The notes beneath the pieces are model-generated. The model was not told where the DNA came from and ran no database searches. It saw nothing but the letters and a program-made list of their open reading frames with translations. The translations under genes and the position numbers were made by a program. This document shows positions 35,532 through 44,472 of a DNA stretch of 64,000 nt, piece by piece (position 1 is the stretch's first letter; each line of letters opens with the position of its first letter). The DNA is from Acidobacteriaceae bacterium (GTDB lineage Bacteria; Acidobacteriota; Terriglobia; Bryobacterales; Bryobacteraceae). The stretch is from contig JAFAYL010000029.1 of the NCBI GenBank assembly GCA_019240405.1, positions 1 through 64,000 on the forward strand, written 5' to 3'.

Positions 35532-38500
35532 CGTTGTTGTCCTAAATCCTGGAGGGCGTTCATGGCAACATGCTGAGCGCCGTGCTGTCGAACATTTTCG
35601 CCTACCGCGTAAAGCGATCGCAGGACGGCTTGCCAGTCCTCGAGATGCGTGGCAAAAATATTCTCGACCGCTGAGCGGTTCCACTCGGGCACATACGCAT
35701 CCAATTGATCGGCCGGCACCCCCGCTTCGTCTGCCAGCGCGGCGTAATAGAGATTGTTCGATTCCCATGTTTCCGCGAGAATTCGGCTGGAGTAGCCCAT
35801 CAACGCGGGAAAAGTGCGCAAATAGAGAAGCCCGGGCCGATACGAATGTGTCAACGTGGGCTTCGGCGTGCCAAACGTGCGGGCGATTGCCGCCGGGGTC
35901 AAATCGGGCCGGTTCTCGGCAGCCATTTCCGCGATTGCATTCGAAGTCACATCCGGCGCGACGCCGCGGAACGCCGGGTCCGCTCCGAGCGCATACAGCT
36001 CGGAAGGCGGCACGTGAGACGCAGCCTTCTTAAAATCGCCCGAGTTCAATTCATCCCGCAACTGCTCTACTCGAGCCGGAGTTGCAAACCGGCCGTACGC
36101 CTCGAGAACTTGAGTCTGAAGCGAAGAGTCCAAAGCGGCGGCAGCCAGCAAACTGCGGCCCCGCTTGATGTGGAGAGACACCCAGCGCACTTGGTCCGGC
36201 TTGATGTTTCGCCATCTGGTGATCGTCACGTTCACGATCATCTGCGGCACGAGGTCGGCCCAGATGAGCGCTTGCTCGCGGCGCGGTGTGAGGAAATTCT
36301 GCTCGGCTTCCGCGATCGTATACGGCAGAGATATCAGCGATCCCATGAGACGGCCGCCTGCGCTCGCGGGCCAACCGCTTCCTGCGATTTCGGTACCGTG
36401 CCAGACCGCCGGAGATTCCGGAGGGCCGATGAAATCGTGGTTCCGAACGAGCAGCGGATTGGTCAGCAGCAACTGCGCGCCTGTCGGGGCGTAATAGCAG
36501 TAGACAAAGCCTACCAGCGAATCGCGCAAGAACGGCGCAAGCACGGCGCGAACATCCTTCTTTTCCGTGCCGTTGTCTAGATTCTCAAACCTGACCTTTC
36601 GCTCCTGATCGGTGTGCCGCTCACTCCAATAGCCGATGGTGAGCGCGCTTCTTTCAGCAGAGGAAATCGATCCCCGCAGCGCCTCGGCATCTTCGAGGCG
36701 GCCCAATTGATCGTCAATACTCTTAATCGTCTTGGTGTCTCCGCCCTTACCCGCGTGATCGGCCACGATGAAAAGGCTGTCGAGGGGAAGCAGCCTTTGA
36801 GCATCGAAAATCCGAACGAAGTTCTCCGCTGGAGAAGGGATTGCCGAATCCGGGGATGGCCGGATCTTGCCCACAAGCAATTCGATCAATCGTTCTTGCC
36901 GCGTTCCACCCTCAGGCGCACGTCCGGCGGCGAGCAAAACATCAACTCCCGATCTACCTGCGCTGAACAGGTCTGCTTCTAGCCTGATATGACCGAAAGG
37001 CTCGATGAGCTTGGAAAAGGTTGCGTCCTGCGCCGCAAGAGAAATCGTCTCCTGGCGCGCCAGGATTTGCCAGATTTCAACCAGAGCCTGAAGGGTTCCG
37101 GCGACGTCAGATTTGAGCAAGTTGTCGCGAATTGCAGATACATCGGCGCAATTGTCGAGATATCGCTGGATAGAAGATTCGCTTAATCCGGGCGCATCCG
37201 CAAAGAGAATATATTGCGCGCCGTAACTCCGGTATCCATTGATCAGGCGCGAAGCGAGCTCCGGAGAAATGGACTTGGCGCGATCGCGGTCAATGTCGTT
37301 CAGCGCGAGAAAGATCTTCAGAGGCTCGTTTTCAACTGTTTTTCGGCTGAGACCGAAAAGCGCTTCTATAAGATCATCGCTCGTGCGCCATGAGTTTGCT
37401 GAACGCGTCAACCGGCCGTCGTATTTTCCATGAGGATGTTTGATGAACAGAGTGCGCCAGACGTCAAGGTTGCCTGGGACGTGCGGCTGGCCATTAGCAT
37501 CGATTCGCAGAGATGTCGTAAGCAGTAAAAGTTCAGTACTCGAGCGAAATACCGGACGCGCCGGACCGGGGCTCGTGATTTTGCCCCTCAGTGCGTCATA
37601 GAAGCGCTTCAAGCGCTCGGGCTGTGACAGATAGTCGGCTGTCGGGCCGTTAATTCGGGAAAGCGCATCGAAGTAGCTTGCCAGCCAGCCATCATCTACA
37701 GTGATCAGTTTTTCCAAAAATGCGCCTGGATTGCTGGGTGAAACGCCCACCAAAGAAGCCCAAATTTTTGGGGAACCCGGGACAACCGCCGCGCCATTCT
37801 TGATCTGGAACATGCCGCCGAAGAAATCCAGAACGTGCGCGTACACTTTGAGTTTTGCCGCGGGCGCCTGTCTGCGCAGCGCCTCCGCGGTTTCGCGGTC
37901 GAGTCGCGATAAACCGAGATACAGGCGTGAGAGTGAGGGATCCGCGAGAAACGCATCGAGGAAGTCCGCTTGGCCACTTCTCCCGAGCGCCGATAGCCAG
38001 TAATCAGCGCTGTAGAGCACGGGAACCTGCGTCGAACTGTAGGGCAGCTCGAAGCGCCGGTTCGCTCTGAGGTCCTGCTCGAGCTCCGTGAGAGGGAACG
38101 CAGAATCGATGGTCAAGAAAGCGCGGGTGGCATTCACCGTTTCGAGCACGATATCCGCTCCGCAGGAGCCGCGCATCCGATACCCCAGAGTTTTTAGTAA
38201 TCTGCCGGTTTCCTCGCTGTCACAACTCGGAATAACAATCTTGCGGTCCTTGTTTGTCATGGCCTGCAGTTCGCGGGCTTGTCCTATGTACCGGACCAGC
38301 AGGCGCAAGTATTCGGTCTGCTGGAGGGCTTCGTTTCCAGACGCTTCGTAACCATTCGTGACGACGTTGCGCGCCAGCGAGGGAAGCAAATCTTCGGGCG
38401 CGAGATCGGGGGCAAGCGCAGCCATTCTGGCGAATGAGGAGAGCGGCCCTGGAATGGTGACCGTGCCGAACATATTGGGCGGCGTCTTCTTGGATGGCGC

Positions 38501-38887
38501 GGAGAAATCGTCACCCCCTGCGCTGCGATACGCCTTCATATCGGTCGGAAGCTCGGCGTCCCGGCCCTCCATGAAATCGATGAGCACAACCTGGCGCAGG
38601 GCGAGCTTGCGCTTGGCCGGATCGTTTTCTTCTTTGGCCCACTTCACGTAGGCATCCCTACGTCCCGGATCGTCATGCCGGTCAAGAAATTCAGCCAGAG
38701 CTTCAGCGCCGGAACTATTCCCGGCCGCCTGTTCCAAGAGCGTTCGAGCGCCCGACAAATCGCCCGCGGATTCGTGCTGCAAGACTTGCTCGTGCAAGTC
38801 GCTATTCGAGGCCGCACAGATCGGACCAGCGCATAAGCATGCTGCCGACGCAGTTACAAATAGGAGTCGAAAGGACCTCAACGTCAC
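35528..38887 (-). CDS. Large exported protein of unknown function
   Basis: A 1119-residue protein with a signal peptide (MTLRSFRLLFVTASAACLCAGPICA). I do not recognise the family. The sequence begins with a TPR/Sel1-like helical segment (EQVLQHESAGDLSGARTLLEQAAG, then AEALAEFLDRHDDPGRRDAY) and remains largely helical, with a repeated pattern around short aromatic blocks, suggesting a long solenoid. A Cys-containing patch (VIPSCDSEET, MRGSCGADIV) could form a disulfide. It shares a 4-nt overlap with the VWA gene downstream and with the sulfite-oxidase-like gene upstream. Similar large periplasmic scaffolds occur in Acidobacteriota; any partner role with the VWA protein is inference. Confidence 0.8.
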   Translation of the reverse strand: MTLRSFRLLFVTASAACLCAGPICAASNSDLHEQVLQHESAGDLSGARTLLEQAAGNSSGAEALAEFLDRHDDPGRRDAYVKWAKEENDPAKRKLALRQVVLIDFMEGRDAELPTDMKAYRSAGGDDFSAPSKKTPPNMFGTVTIPGPLSSFARMAALAPDLAPEDLLPSLARNVVTNGYEASGNEALQQTEYLRLLVRYIGQARELQAMTNKDRKIVIPSCDSEETGRLLKTLGYRMRGSCGADIVLETVNATRAFLTIDSAFPLTELEQDLRANRRFELPYSSTQVPVLYSADYWLSALGRSGQADFLDAFLADPSLSRLYLGLSRLDRETAEALRRQAPAAKLKVYAHVLDFFGGMFQIKNGAAVVPGSPKIWASLVGVSPSNPGAFLEKLITVDDGWLASYFDALSRINGPTADYLSQPERLKRFYDALRGKITSPGPARPVFRSSTELLLLTTSLRIDANGQPHVPGNLDVWRTLFIKHPHGKYDGRLTRSANSWRTSDDLIEALFGLSRKTVENEPLKIFLALNDIDRDRAKSISPELASRLINGYRSYGAQYILFADAPGLSESSIQRYLDNCADVSAIRDNLLKSDVAGTLQALVEIWQILARQETISLAAQDATFSKLIEPFGHIRLEADLFSAGRSGVDVLLAAGRAPEGGTRQERLIELLVGKIRPSPDSAIPSPAENFVRIFDAQRLLPLDSLFIVADHAGKGGDTKTIKSIDDQLGRLEDAEALRGSISSAERSALTIGYWSERHTDQERKVRFENLDNGTEKKDVRAVLAPFLRDSLVGFVYCYYAPTGAQLLLTNPLLVRNHDFIGPPESPAVWHGTEIAGSGWPASAGGRLMGSLISLPYTIAEAEQNFLTPRREQALIWADLVPQMIVNVTITRWRNIKPDQVRWVSLHIKRGRSLLAAAALDSSLQTQVLEAYGRFATPARVEQLRDELNSGDFKKAASHVPPSELYALGADPAFRGVAPDVTSNAIAEMAAENRPDLTPAAIARTFGTPKPTLTHSYRPGLLYLRTFPALMGYSSRILAETWESNNLYYAALADEAGVPADQLDAYVPEWNRSAVENIFATHLEDWQAVLRSLYAVGENVRQHGAQHVAMNALQDLGQQR

Positions 38888-40035
38888 AGTAATGTTTCCC
38901 CAACTAGGTTTTCTACTCTACCACTGATTGACTCTGTCCGGATGCCCGAACTTCTCATGCTGCTCCGAACGAATACTTCGACGGGCAAGGTGTAGTTGAT
39001 CGCATAACTTCCGTAATTCGCATCGTGGTGATCGGGTTGCGTGGCGCCGGTCGAATCCCTTGCTCGCGATAAGAGCACGCACATTCGCGATTGCGCGGGA
39101 GTGCGCCACTCGTATTCCCAGCGCCGCCATGCGTATCGCCGCGACGCATCTAAAAGCCGCGCGACATTCCACGTCTCTCCCCCGTCCACGCTCAGCTCAA
39201 CCTTTGCGATCTCCGAGGTCCCGCTCCACGCAGCCCCGGTGACCCGATATCCCATATTCGGTCGCACGATCTCGTGCATGCGAGGCCGGACAATCGCGGA
39301 TTTCACCCTTATTTTGTCTAGAGGGCGAACGATCGGACGGCCTTCCGCGGCATCCCAGTAGCTGTATTCGGATGTTTCCCAATATCCGCGCGGCCACTCT
39401 CGAAGGACCTCGATGTGAGTAATCCACTTCACCGAGGCCATACCGTAGTATCCCGGCACAATGGCTCGGACCGGAAAGCCGTGCTCAGGCGTTAGATCGC
39501 GGGCATTCATTCGGTAAGCGAGCAACACATCCGGCTCCTGAGCCTTTTCGATGGGAAGCGTTCGCGCGAAAGCGATCTCGCCATCGGGTTTGGGATCATT
39601 GGTTGGCTCTCCCCGATCCGCCCCTTCAACGAAAACGGCCACGGCGCCATCGTCAACGCCTGCGCGCCGGAGAAGATGAGCCAGCGGCACGCCAGTCCAT
39701 TCCGCGGTTCCGATGGCTCCGAGTTCCCAGGGCACGCCGCTCTTTCGCGGCTGAAGAAATGAGCGGCCATTCCCCGCGCACTCGAGAGTTACCGTGGAGG
39801 TGCGCGAAGGCATTGCGCGTAGCTCCTCGTAGCTGATCCGGAGCGGATCGGCGACCGCCCCGTCCACGCGCAGCCGGTACGACTCGGGATTCAGCCGGGG
39901 AATCGGGAAATGGTTCCGGATAAAGAACAAATCATTCGGGGTCAGGAAACTGTCGAGCACACAGGCTGGAGACTCGACGTTTAGCGGCTCTTTCTCGCGA
40001 ACGATTAAGGCGGCGCTGTCCATTGATCGCCTCAC
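38884..40035 (-). CDS. Sulfite oxidase-family molybdopterin enzyme
   Basis: Molybdenum-cofactor enzyme of 383 residues. The Mo-coordinating Cys is in STVTLECAGNGRS (about 82-94), followed by GAIGTAEWTGVPL. Residues to about 240 form the cofactor domain. The C-terminal Mo-co dimerisation domain has VTGAAWSGTSEIAKVELSVDGG and WRRWEYEW. No haem domain and no Tat signal are present, so it probably acts in the cytoplasm or needs a separate electron acceptor. Sulfite is the default substrate; nitrate-reductase-like or other YedY-like activities are less likely given the dimer domain. Its stop overlaps the start of the 1119-residue protein gene. Confidence 0.88.
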   Translation of the reverse strand: MRRSMDSAALIVREKEPLNVESPACVLDSFLTPNDLFFIRNHFPIPRLNPESYRLRVDGAVADPLRISYEELRAMPSRTSTVTLECAGNGRSFLQPRKSGVPWELGAIGTAEWTGVPLAHLLRRAGVDDGAVAVFVEGADRGEPTNDPKPDGEIAFARTLPIEKAQEPDVLLAYRMNARDLTPEHGFPVRAIVPGYYGMASVKWITHIEVLREWPRGYWETSEYSYWDAAEGRPIVRPLDKIRVKSAIVRPRMHEIVRPNMGYRVTGAAWSGTSEIAKVELSVDGGETWNVARLLDASRRYAWRRWEYEWRTPAQSRMCVLLSRARDSTGATQPDHHDANYGSYAINYTLPVEVFVRSSMRSSGIRTESISGRVENLVGETLL

Positions 40036-40134
40036 TAGAGTTTCGCAAAAAAGGCCAAAAGGATATTTCGGGGCCTATCCGCTTAAGGGGCGGCATTCCC
40101 TTATTCGTGCCACGATGTGTGTCACAATGAACTT

Positions 40135-40371
40135 GTGCCTTCCGTGAATATCCGCCAGCTGCGCGATACGCGGCAACTCAAAGCGTGGCTGAAAGCCGGA
40201 AAGACAGTAGAGCTGCGTGAAAGAGATCGCATTTTGGGTCATATTGTTCCTGAGGGTTCACGCCCCGAGCCGCAGAGTTGGCCGGATTTTGCGGCTCGGG
40301 TTACTGCGACCTTTGGAAAACGGGTACTGCCGGGCGCAGATCTGCTAATCCGGGAACGCGGTCGCTATTGA
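40135..40371 (+). CDS. Phd/YefM-like antitoxin
   Basis: Small antitoxin of 78 residues. The core VNIRQLRDTRQLKAWLKAGKTVELRERDRILGHIVPEG is the N-terminal DNA-binding fold of the Phd/YefM family, and the C-terminal part (WPDFAARVTATFGKRVLPG) would neutralise the toxin. I start at GTG 40135 because the homologous core begins immediately; GTG 40117 is an in-frame alternative that adds six residues. The stop overlaps the toxin start in a TTGA tetranucleotide. The pair is probably autoregulated from the short gap after the sulfite-oxidase-like gene. Confidence 0.82.
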   Translation: MPSVNIRQLRDTRQLKAWLKAGKTVELRERDRILGHIVPEGSRPEPQSWPDFAARVTATFGKRVLPGADLLIRERGRY

Positions 40372-40793
40372 ATATCTACGCGGACACGAGTTTTTTCGTA
40401 TCTCTTTATTTGCCTGACTGTCATTCGCAGGCGGCCCGACATCGCATAGCGCAGCAACCCCGGATCTGGTTAACTCCCTTGCACCGGGCCGAGCGGGCGC
40501 ATGCAGTGTTTCAACATGTGTTTCAGCACAAGATCTCATCGCGAGAGGCCCGGCAGGTCTATCGATATTTTGAGCAAGATCGAAAGATAGGCCTATGGCT
40601 GGAAACCAGTTTGCCTGAACCGGTTTTCGACATGTGCGCTGAACTGGCCCGTCGCCATGCGGCGCATCTCGGGACTAGAACCCTCGACAGCTTTCATGTA
40701 GCATCGGCCCTGCAACTGAATGCAGATGCTTTTTGGACGTTTGACGATCGGCAGCTTAAACTGGCCGAAGCGGAGGGATTGAAAACCTCTTAG
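40368..40793 (+). CDS. vapC: PIN-domain toxin, VapC type
   Basis: PIN-fold ribonuclease toxin of 141 residues. The acidic metal site is visible as NIYADTSFFV (Asp6), LHRAERAHAVF (Glu near 45), and the C-terminal RTLDSFHVASAL and FWTFDDRQLKLAEAEGL pairs of Asp. It starts with TTG 40368, coupled to the antitoxin stop. VapC toxins cleave tRNA or rRNA; the target is unknown here. The module lies between two unrelated minus-strand genes, as expected for a mobile or addictive element. Confidence 0.87.
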   Translation: MNIYADTSFFVSLYLPDCHSQAARHRIAQQPRIWLTPLHRAERAHAVFQHVFQHKISSREARQVYRYFEQDRKIGLWLETSLPEPVFDMCAELARRHAAHLGTRTLDSFHVASALQLNADAFWTFDDRQLKLAEAEGLKTS

Positions 40794-40894
40794 CTTCGCT
40801 GAACCGTCACCCGGCACAGCGCGTCTTTACCTGGCTTGACAAAGTCATCGCGGGACTTCTGCTGGCGATTGGCTCCGCACTCGTTCTGCTCTAG
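40794..40894 (+). pseudogene. Possible C-terminal remnant of a LysE-family exporter
   Basis: In the frame that crosses the vapC stop, the last 28 codons read HPAQRVFTWLDKVIAGLLLAIGSALVLL before a TAG at 40892. This resembles the last helix of LysE/RhtB amino-acid exporters (RxxxWLNRxAGxxxIGLGLxLAL). No start codon or upstream LysE sequence remains, so if genuine it is a fragment left when the toxin-antitoxin module inserted or a deletion occurred. The match is short and could be chance. Confidence 0.3.
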
Positions 40895-40897
40895 CCT

Positions 40898-43393
40898 TCA
40901 CTCAGCGCGCAGCGCCTCAATGGGATCAACTTTCGCCGCACGCACTGCCGGCAAATAGCTTGCGGCTGCCGAGATCGCTAGCAGCAGCAAAGAAACGGCG
41001 ACGAACGTCGTAACGTCGACCGCGCTCACGCCGAAAATCAAGCTCTGCATGAATCGCGTGACGCCCAGTGCCGCGCAGATGCCGATCGTGATGCCCACCA
41101 GCGCCATGCCCGCTCCTTGGCGCAACACTAGAGCCGTCACTGAGCCGGGCGCAGCCCCTAACGCCATGCGGATACCAATCTCTCGCGTCCGCAGCGTTAC
41201 CGAATAGGCGAGCACGCTGTATAACCCGAGACTCGCCAGCACGAGCGCAATGCCCGCAAAATTCAGAAGGATGGTCGCGTTAAACCGCCGCGGGGCAGAC
41301 CATTCCCGTAGAGCTTCTTCTTCGGTGCCCACTTCGGAAACCGGCTGCTCTTTATCGATGCTCCACACTTGCTGCTTTACGGCTCCCGCCATTGCCAGCG
41401 GATCTCCCGCGGTTCGCGCGACCAGAATCATGGATCGCAATCGATGGCTCGGAAGGTAGAACTCGGCATGTTGCTGGTTATCGGGTCCCATCTGATGCTC
41501 GTCTGCAACCGTGCCAATGATCCTGTAGTTTGTATTTCGTTCGTTTTCGTCGCCAAACACGATGATCTTGCCGATTGGATCTTCGCGCGGGAAGTATGCG
41601 CGCGTGAACGCCTGATTCACGATCACCACATCCGGCTTGTCCGATGACGCCTCCTGCCGACTGAATGTTCGTCCTTTTACGAGCTTCATTCGCAAAGTTT
41701 CGAAATAGCCATCGCTTATGCGAGCCCAATCGGAAACCGGAAGAGTGCCGGGCTTGAAAGTCTTCCCCGGAATTTCAAAGGAGGCCTCGCTGACACTCTT
41801 CATCGGGAGCGCGGTAGTGAGAGATGCCGCTTGGATCCCTAGCACCTTTCGAACACTTTCAATGAGCTGGTCATTGAACTGGGCGACCTGTTCTGGTTTG
41901 ACGTATTTAGCATCGGGCAAACTGATTCGCATGATGAGCAGATGATCGATCTTGAAGCCGAGGTCGGTGCTCATCAGAGTTTCAAGACTTCGAATCATTA
42001 GCCCGGCGCCGATCAACAAGACAAACGAGAGAGCGATCTCGATAATTGCGAGGCTATTTCGAAGGCGATGAGACGACCCGCTCAGGCTTCGTCCCGTCCG
42101 GTTGAGAACCTCGTTTACGTTCTCTTTCAAAGCATGAAAAGCGGGTGCTAGCCCAAACAGGAGGCCGGCGAGAACCGCGATGGTGGAAGTGAATACCAGA
42201 ACGGTTCTGTCAATTCGAAGCTCGTGCAGTCCATGAGTGTCGGTGGGGGCCAAACTGGACAGAACGCGAAGAGCCCAGAAGGAAAGCAGTAAGCCTGCTG
42301 CGGCCGCAATCAGGCTGAGCAGTACGCTTTCGGTAACCGCCTGGCGAACAATGCGGGACCGGCTGGCGCCGATCGCGGCGCGTACCGCAATCTCTTTGTC
42401 GCGGCCCACGGCACGGGTCAGCAACAAATTGCCTACATTTGCGCAAGCAATGAGGAGCACGAAAGCAACCGCCGCGAGAAGCACTGCGAGCGCCCGGCGC
42501 AGATCGGGCCCGACGTCTTCCTCGGATAAAGACGCTACGTTGATCCCGAATCCTGCATCATCCGGGTTAGTTTTTGCAAGCCGCTCCCCAATGATGTTCA
42601 TCTCTGCGCGGGCTTGCGCGAGTGAAACGCCGGGCTTCAAGCGGCCGAAGACGTACAAGCCGAACGTCTCGCCTTCCTGCTTGCTGGGATGCAGGTTCAA
42701 CGGCAGCCAAATCTTCGGCTTTCTCTGGTCAAATCCTTCCCAAACCGCCGGAAGCTGAAATGCAGGCGGCAATACGCCGACGATTTCGTATTCCTGTCGG
42801 TTTGCCATGAGCGTTTTACCGAGAATATGGAGATCGCCGTTGAACCGGCTTTTGTGCAGTTCATCGCTGAGGATCGCGACTTGGCCCTTTCCTCCCTCCA
42901 TCTCTTCGGGGGTGAAGTTGCGGCCCAGTCGAGGGCGGATCCCCAATAACGGGAAGAAATTTGAGGTCGCGATTCCAGCCTCGACGTCTTCCGGCTTGAG
43001 GCCTGCTCGATCGTTTTCGCTTGTCAGCGTAAGAGTCGTATCGCGCCAGGCTGCCAAGTCTTCAAAGGAGTGACTCTGTTGCTTCCACTCGCGGAAGTTC
43101 GTCATACGCGCGGGCATATTGTTCGCAAAAATCAGAGCGAGAGAAGGATTCTTTTCCCAAAGCATGGCGAGCCGGTCGGGGTTTTTCAGGCTTTGAAACG
43201 CGAGGGGATGGAGCAGGACCGCATTCACCGCGCTGAAAATAGCGGTGTTTGCACCGATAGCGAGCGCCAGCGCGATAACTGCGGTCGCCGTAAATCCCGG
43301 TTGGCGTGCGAATCCGCGAGCCGCGTATTTCAAATCTTGCCAGAGTGGGTCCACGATTTCATTGTGAACCGTCGCTGCGAGCCTCGGGACCAC
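40898..43393 (-). CDS. Orphan MacB/FtsX-type ABC permease (acidobacterial ADOP type)
   Basis: Inner-membrane protein of 831 residues. It has an N-terminal helix (FTATAVIALALAIGANTAIFSAVNAVLL), a large periplasmic MacB-type core, FtsX helices around residues 290-430 (VLLIACANVGNLLLTRAVGRDKEIAVRAAIGASR), then a second periplasmic core and FtsX block ending with LPAVRAAKVDPIEALRAE. The duplication in one chain and the absence of any adjacent ATPase or fusion partner define the acidobacterial duplicated orphan permeases. GTG 43393 is used; GTG 43354 would start at DPLWQDLKY, closer to the usual N-terminus, so the first 13 residues are uncertain. Confidence 0.88.
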   Translation of the reverse strand: MVPRLAATVHNEIVDPLWQDLKYAARGFARQPGFTATAVIALALAIGANTAIFSAVNAVLLHPLAFQSLKNPDRLAMLWEKNPSLALIFANNMPARMTNFREWKQQSHSFEDLAAWRDTTLTLTSENDRAGLKPEDVEAGIATSNFFPLLGIRPRLGRNFTPEEMEGGKGQVAILSDELHKSRFNGDLHILGKTLMANRQEYEIVGVLPPAFQLPAVWEGFDQRKPKIWLPLNLHPSKQEGETFGLYVFGRLKPGVSLAQARAEMNIIGERLAKTNPDDAGFGINVASLSEEDVGPDLRRALAVLLAAVAFVLLIACANVGNLLLTRAVGRDKEIAVRAAIGASRSRIVRQAVTESVLLSLIAAAAGLLLSFWALRVLSSLAPTDTHGLHELRIDRTVLVFTSTIAVLAGLLFGLAPAFHALKENVNEVLNRTGRSLSGSSHRLRNSLAIIEIALSFVLLIGAGLMIRSLETLMSTDLGFKIDHLLIMRISLPDAKYVKPEQVAQFNDQLIESVRKVLGIQAASLTTALPMKSVSEASFEIPGKTFKPGTLPVSDWARISDGYFETLRMKLVKGRTFSRQEASSDKPDVVIVNQAFTRAYFPREDPIGKIIVFGDENERNTNYRIIGTVADEHQMGPDNQQHAEFYLPSHRLRSMILVARTAGDPLAMAGAVKQQVWSIDKEQPVSEVGTEEEALREWSAPRRFNATILLNFAGIALVLASLGLYSVLAYSVTLRTREIGIRMALGAAPGSVTALVLRQGAGMALVGITIGICAALGVTRFMQSLIFGVSAVDVTTFVAVSLLLLAISAAASYLPAVRAAKVDPIEALRAE

Positions 43394-43404
43394 GATCCGG
43401 ACAG

Positions 43405-44080
43405 TTACGCGGCGCGTTTTTTGTCGTAATACGTGTGGTTATAGATGGCCATTTTCTTGCTCACCTCGGCGGCGTGACGCGCGACTTCTTCGGTTGAAAA
43501 TTCGAACCCAAATTCGGCAGCATCGAACACCTCTCCGGCTTTTTGGGCCTGCAGATAGAGCTGCCAGGCTTGCGTCATCTGATTCTCACGGCGCTGTTTA
43601 CGCTCGTGTTGCAGCTTTTGTAGCTCAGCTTGATCTTTTTCCCGCTGCCTGCGCAGGCGTGATTCCTGAATGCTCAGGTTGTTGAGGTCTTTCGATAGCT
43701 GAGGAAGACTTGCGCTTCGATAAGCGAGGCGCGGACCTGGGGGTCTTCTTCGTGCTCGAACTGCTTGGAAAGCGCGAGGCGGCCGATGGCGTAGATGCCC
43801 ATTTCGAGCGACGGGATGCGGAGCAAGCGCCATTCGGTGTCGGCGAGCGATTGCGTGAGAGCGGATTCTTCATCGCCGGCGGATTTGTATTGATCGAAGA
43901 AGCGCTGGACGTGCTTCTGGTAAGCGGCGTCATCGTCGCTAGGCAACAGGACGGTGCGGCCGGTGAGCCCGGTTTTGACCGCATTTTTAATGAAGATTTG
44001 GCTTTGCCTTCCGGCGTTTTCGGACCGGTGGAGAGCTGACCATTCAGGCGGTTTGCTTGGATTTGTGCGTGAGTAGACAT
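43405..44080 (-). pseudogene. STGPxTPEGKAKSS-family protein with two apparent frameshifts
   Basis: Three frames together encode one protein of about 225 residues. It begins MSTHAQIQANRLNGQLSTGP in one frame (ATG 44080), continues as NAVKTGLTGRTVLLPSDDD to IEAQVFLSYRK in a second, and ends as DLNNLSIQESRLRRQREKD to YNHTYYDKKRAA in a third. Both shifts sit on A runs of the sense strand (plus-strand T5 at 43984-43988 and T3 at 43690-43692), and adding one A to each restores a continuous reading that matches a family common in Acidobacteriota, often near transposons. The C-terminal third is a charged coiled coil. Function is unknown. The clean repair suggests sequence errors, but a true pseudogene is possible. 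Confidence 0.7.
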
Positions 44081-44472
44081 GATGGCGAAAAGTATTGAGC
44101 GTGACCAATGAAGCGAAACACGCCAATTGCGGTAAGTGGTTGAAGGGATTACCTCAAGGCTTTCAGCAATGAGATGTGACGCCCCATGGCGGGCGTGGCG
44201 TCCGCCGCAACGAAAGATGAAGACGTGGCGCGCCGAGCGCGCCAAGCTCGAACCAAAAATTCACCGGCCACGCCGGCCCGGTTCAGTCAAATTTGTAGAA
44301 TCGAAGCCGGAATGCGGTACCGCCCCGCGCCTTATTCCAATTGACATAAGGGGCCAGAGCCATTGTTCATAAGAGGGTCAACGCTTATTCCCTCTTTAGG
44401 CCGGGGGAGTTGTCGAGTTGACCCCGCTCGGGTGGCCGTGCAACATACTGAGACGTTTTGTGAAATTGGATT
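44081..44472. other. 392-nt gap without a convincing gene
   Basis: Short readings here are antisense or lack codon structure. The only notable elements are a perfect -35-like TTGACA (44341-44346, plus strand) about 130 nt before the sigma gene, without a good -10 at 16-18 nt, and a short GGGGCCAGAGCC segment next to it that recalls sequences beside REP-type transposons, which I cannot confirm. Confidence 0.5.
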
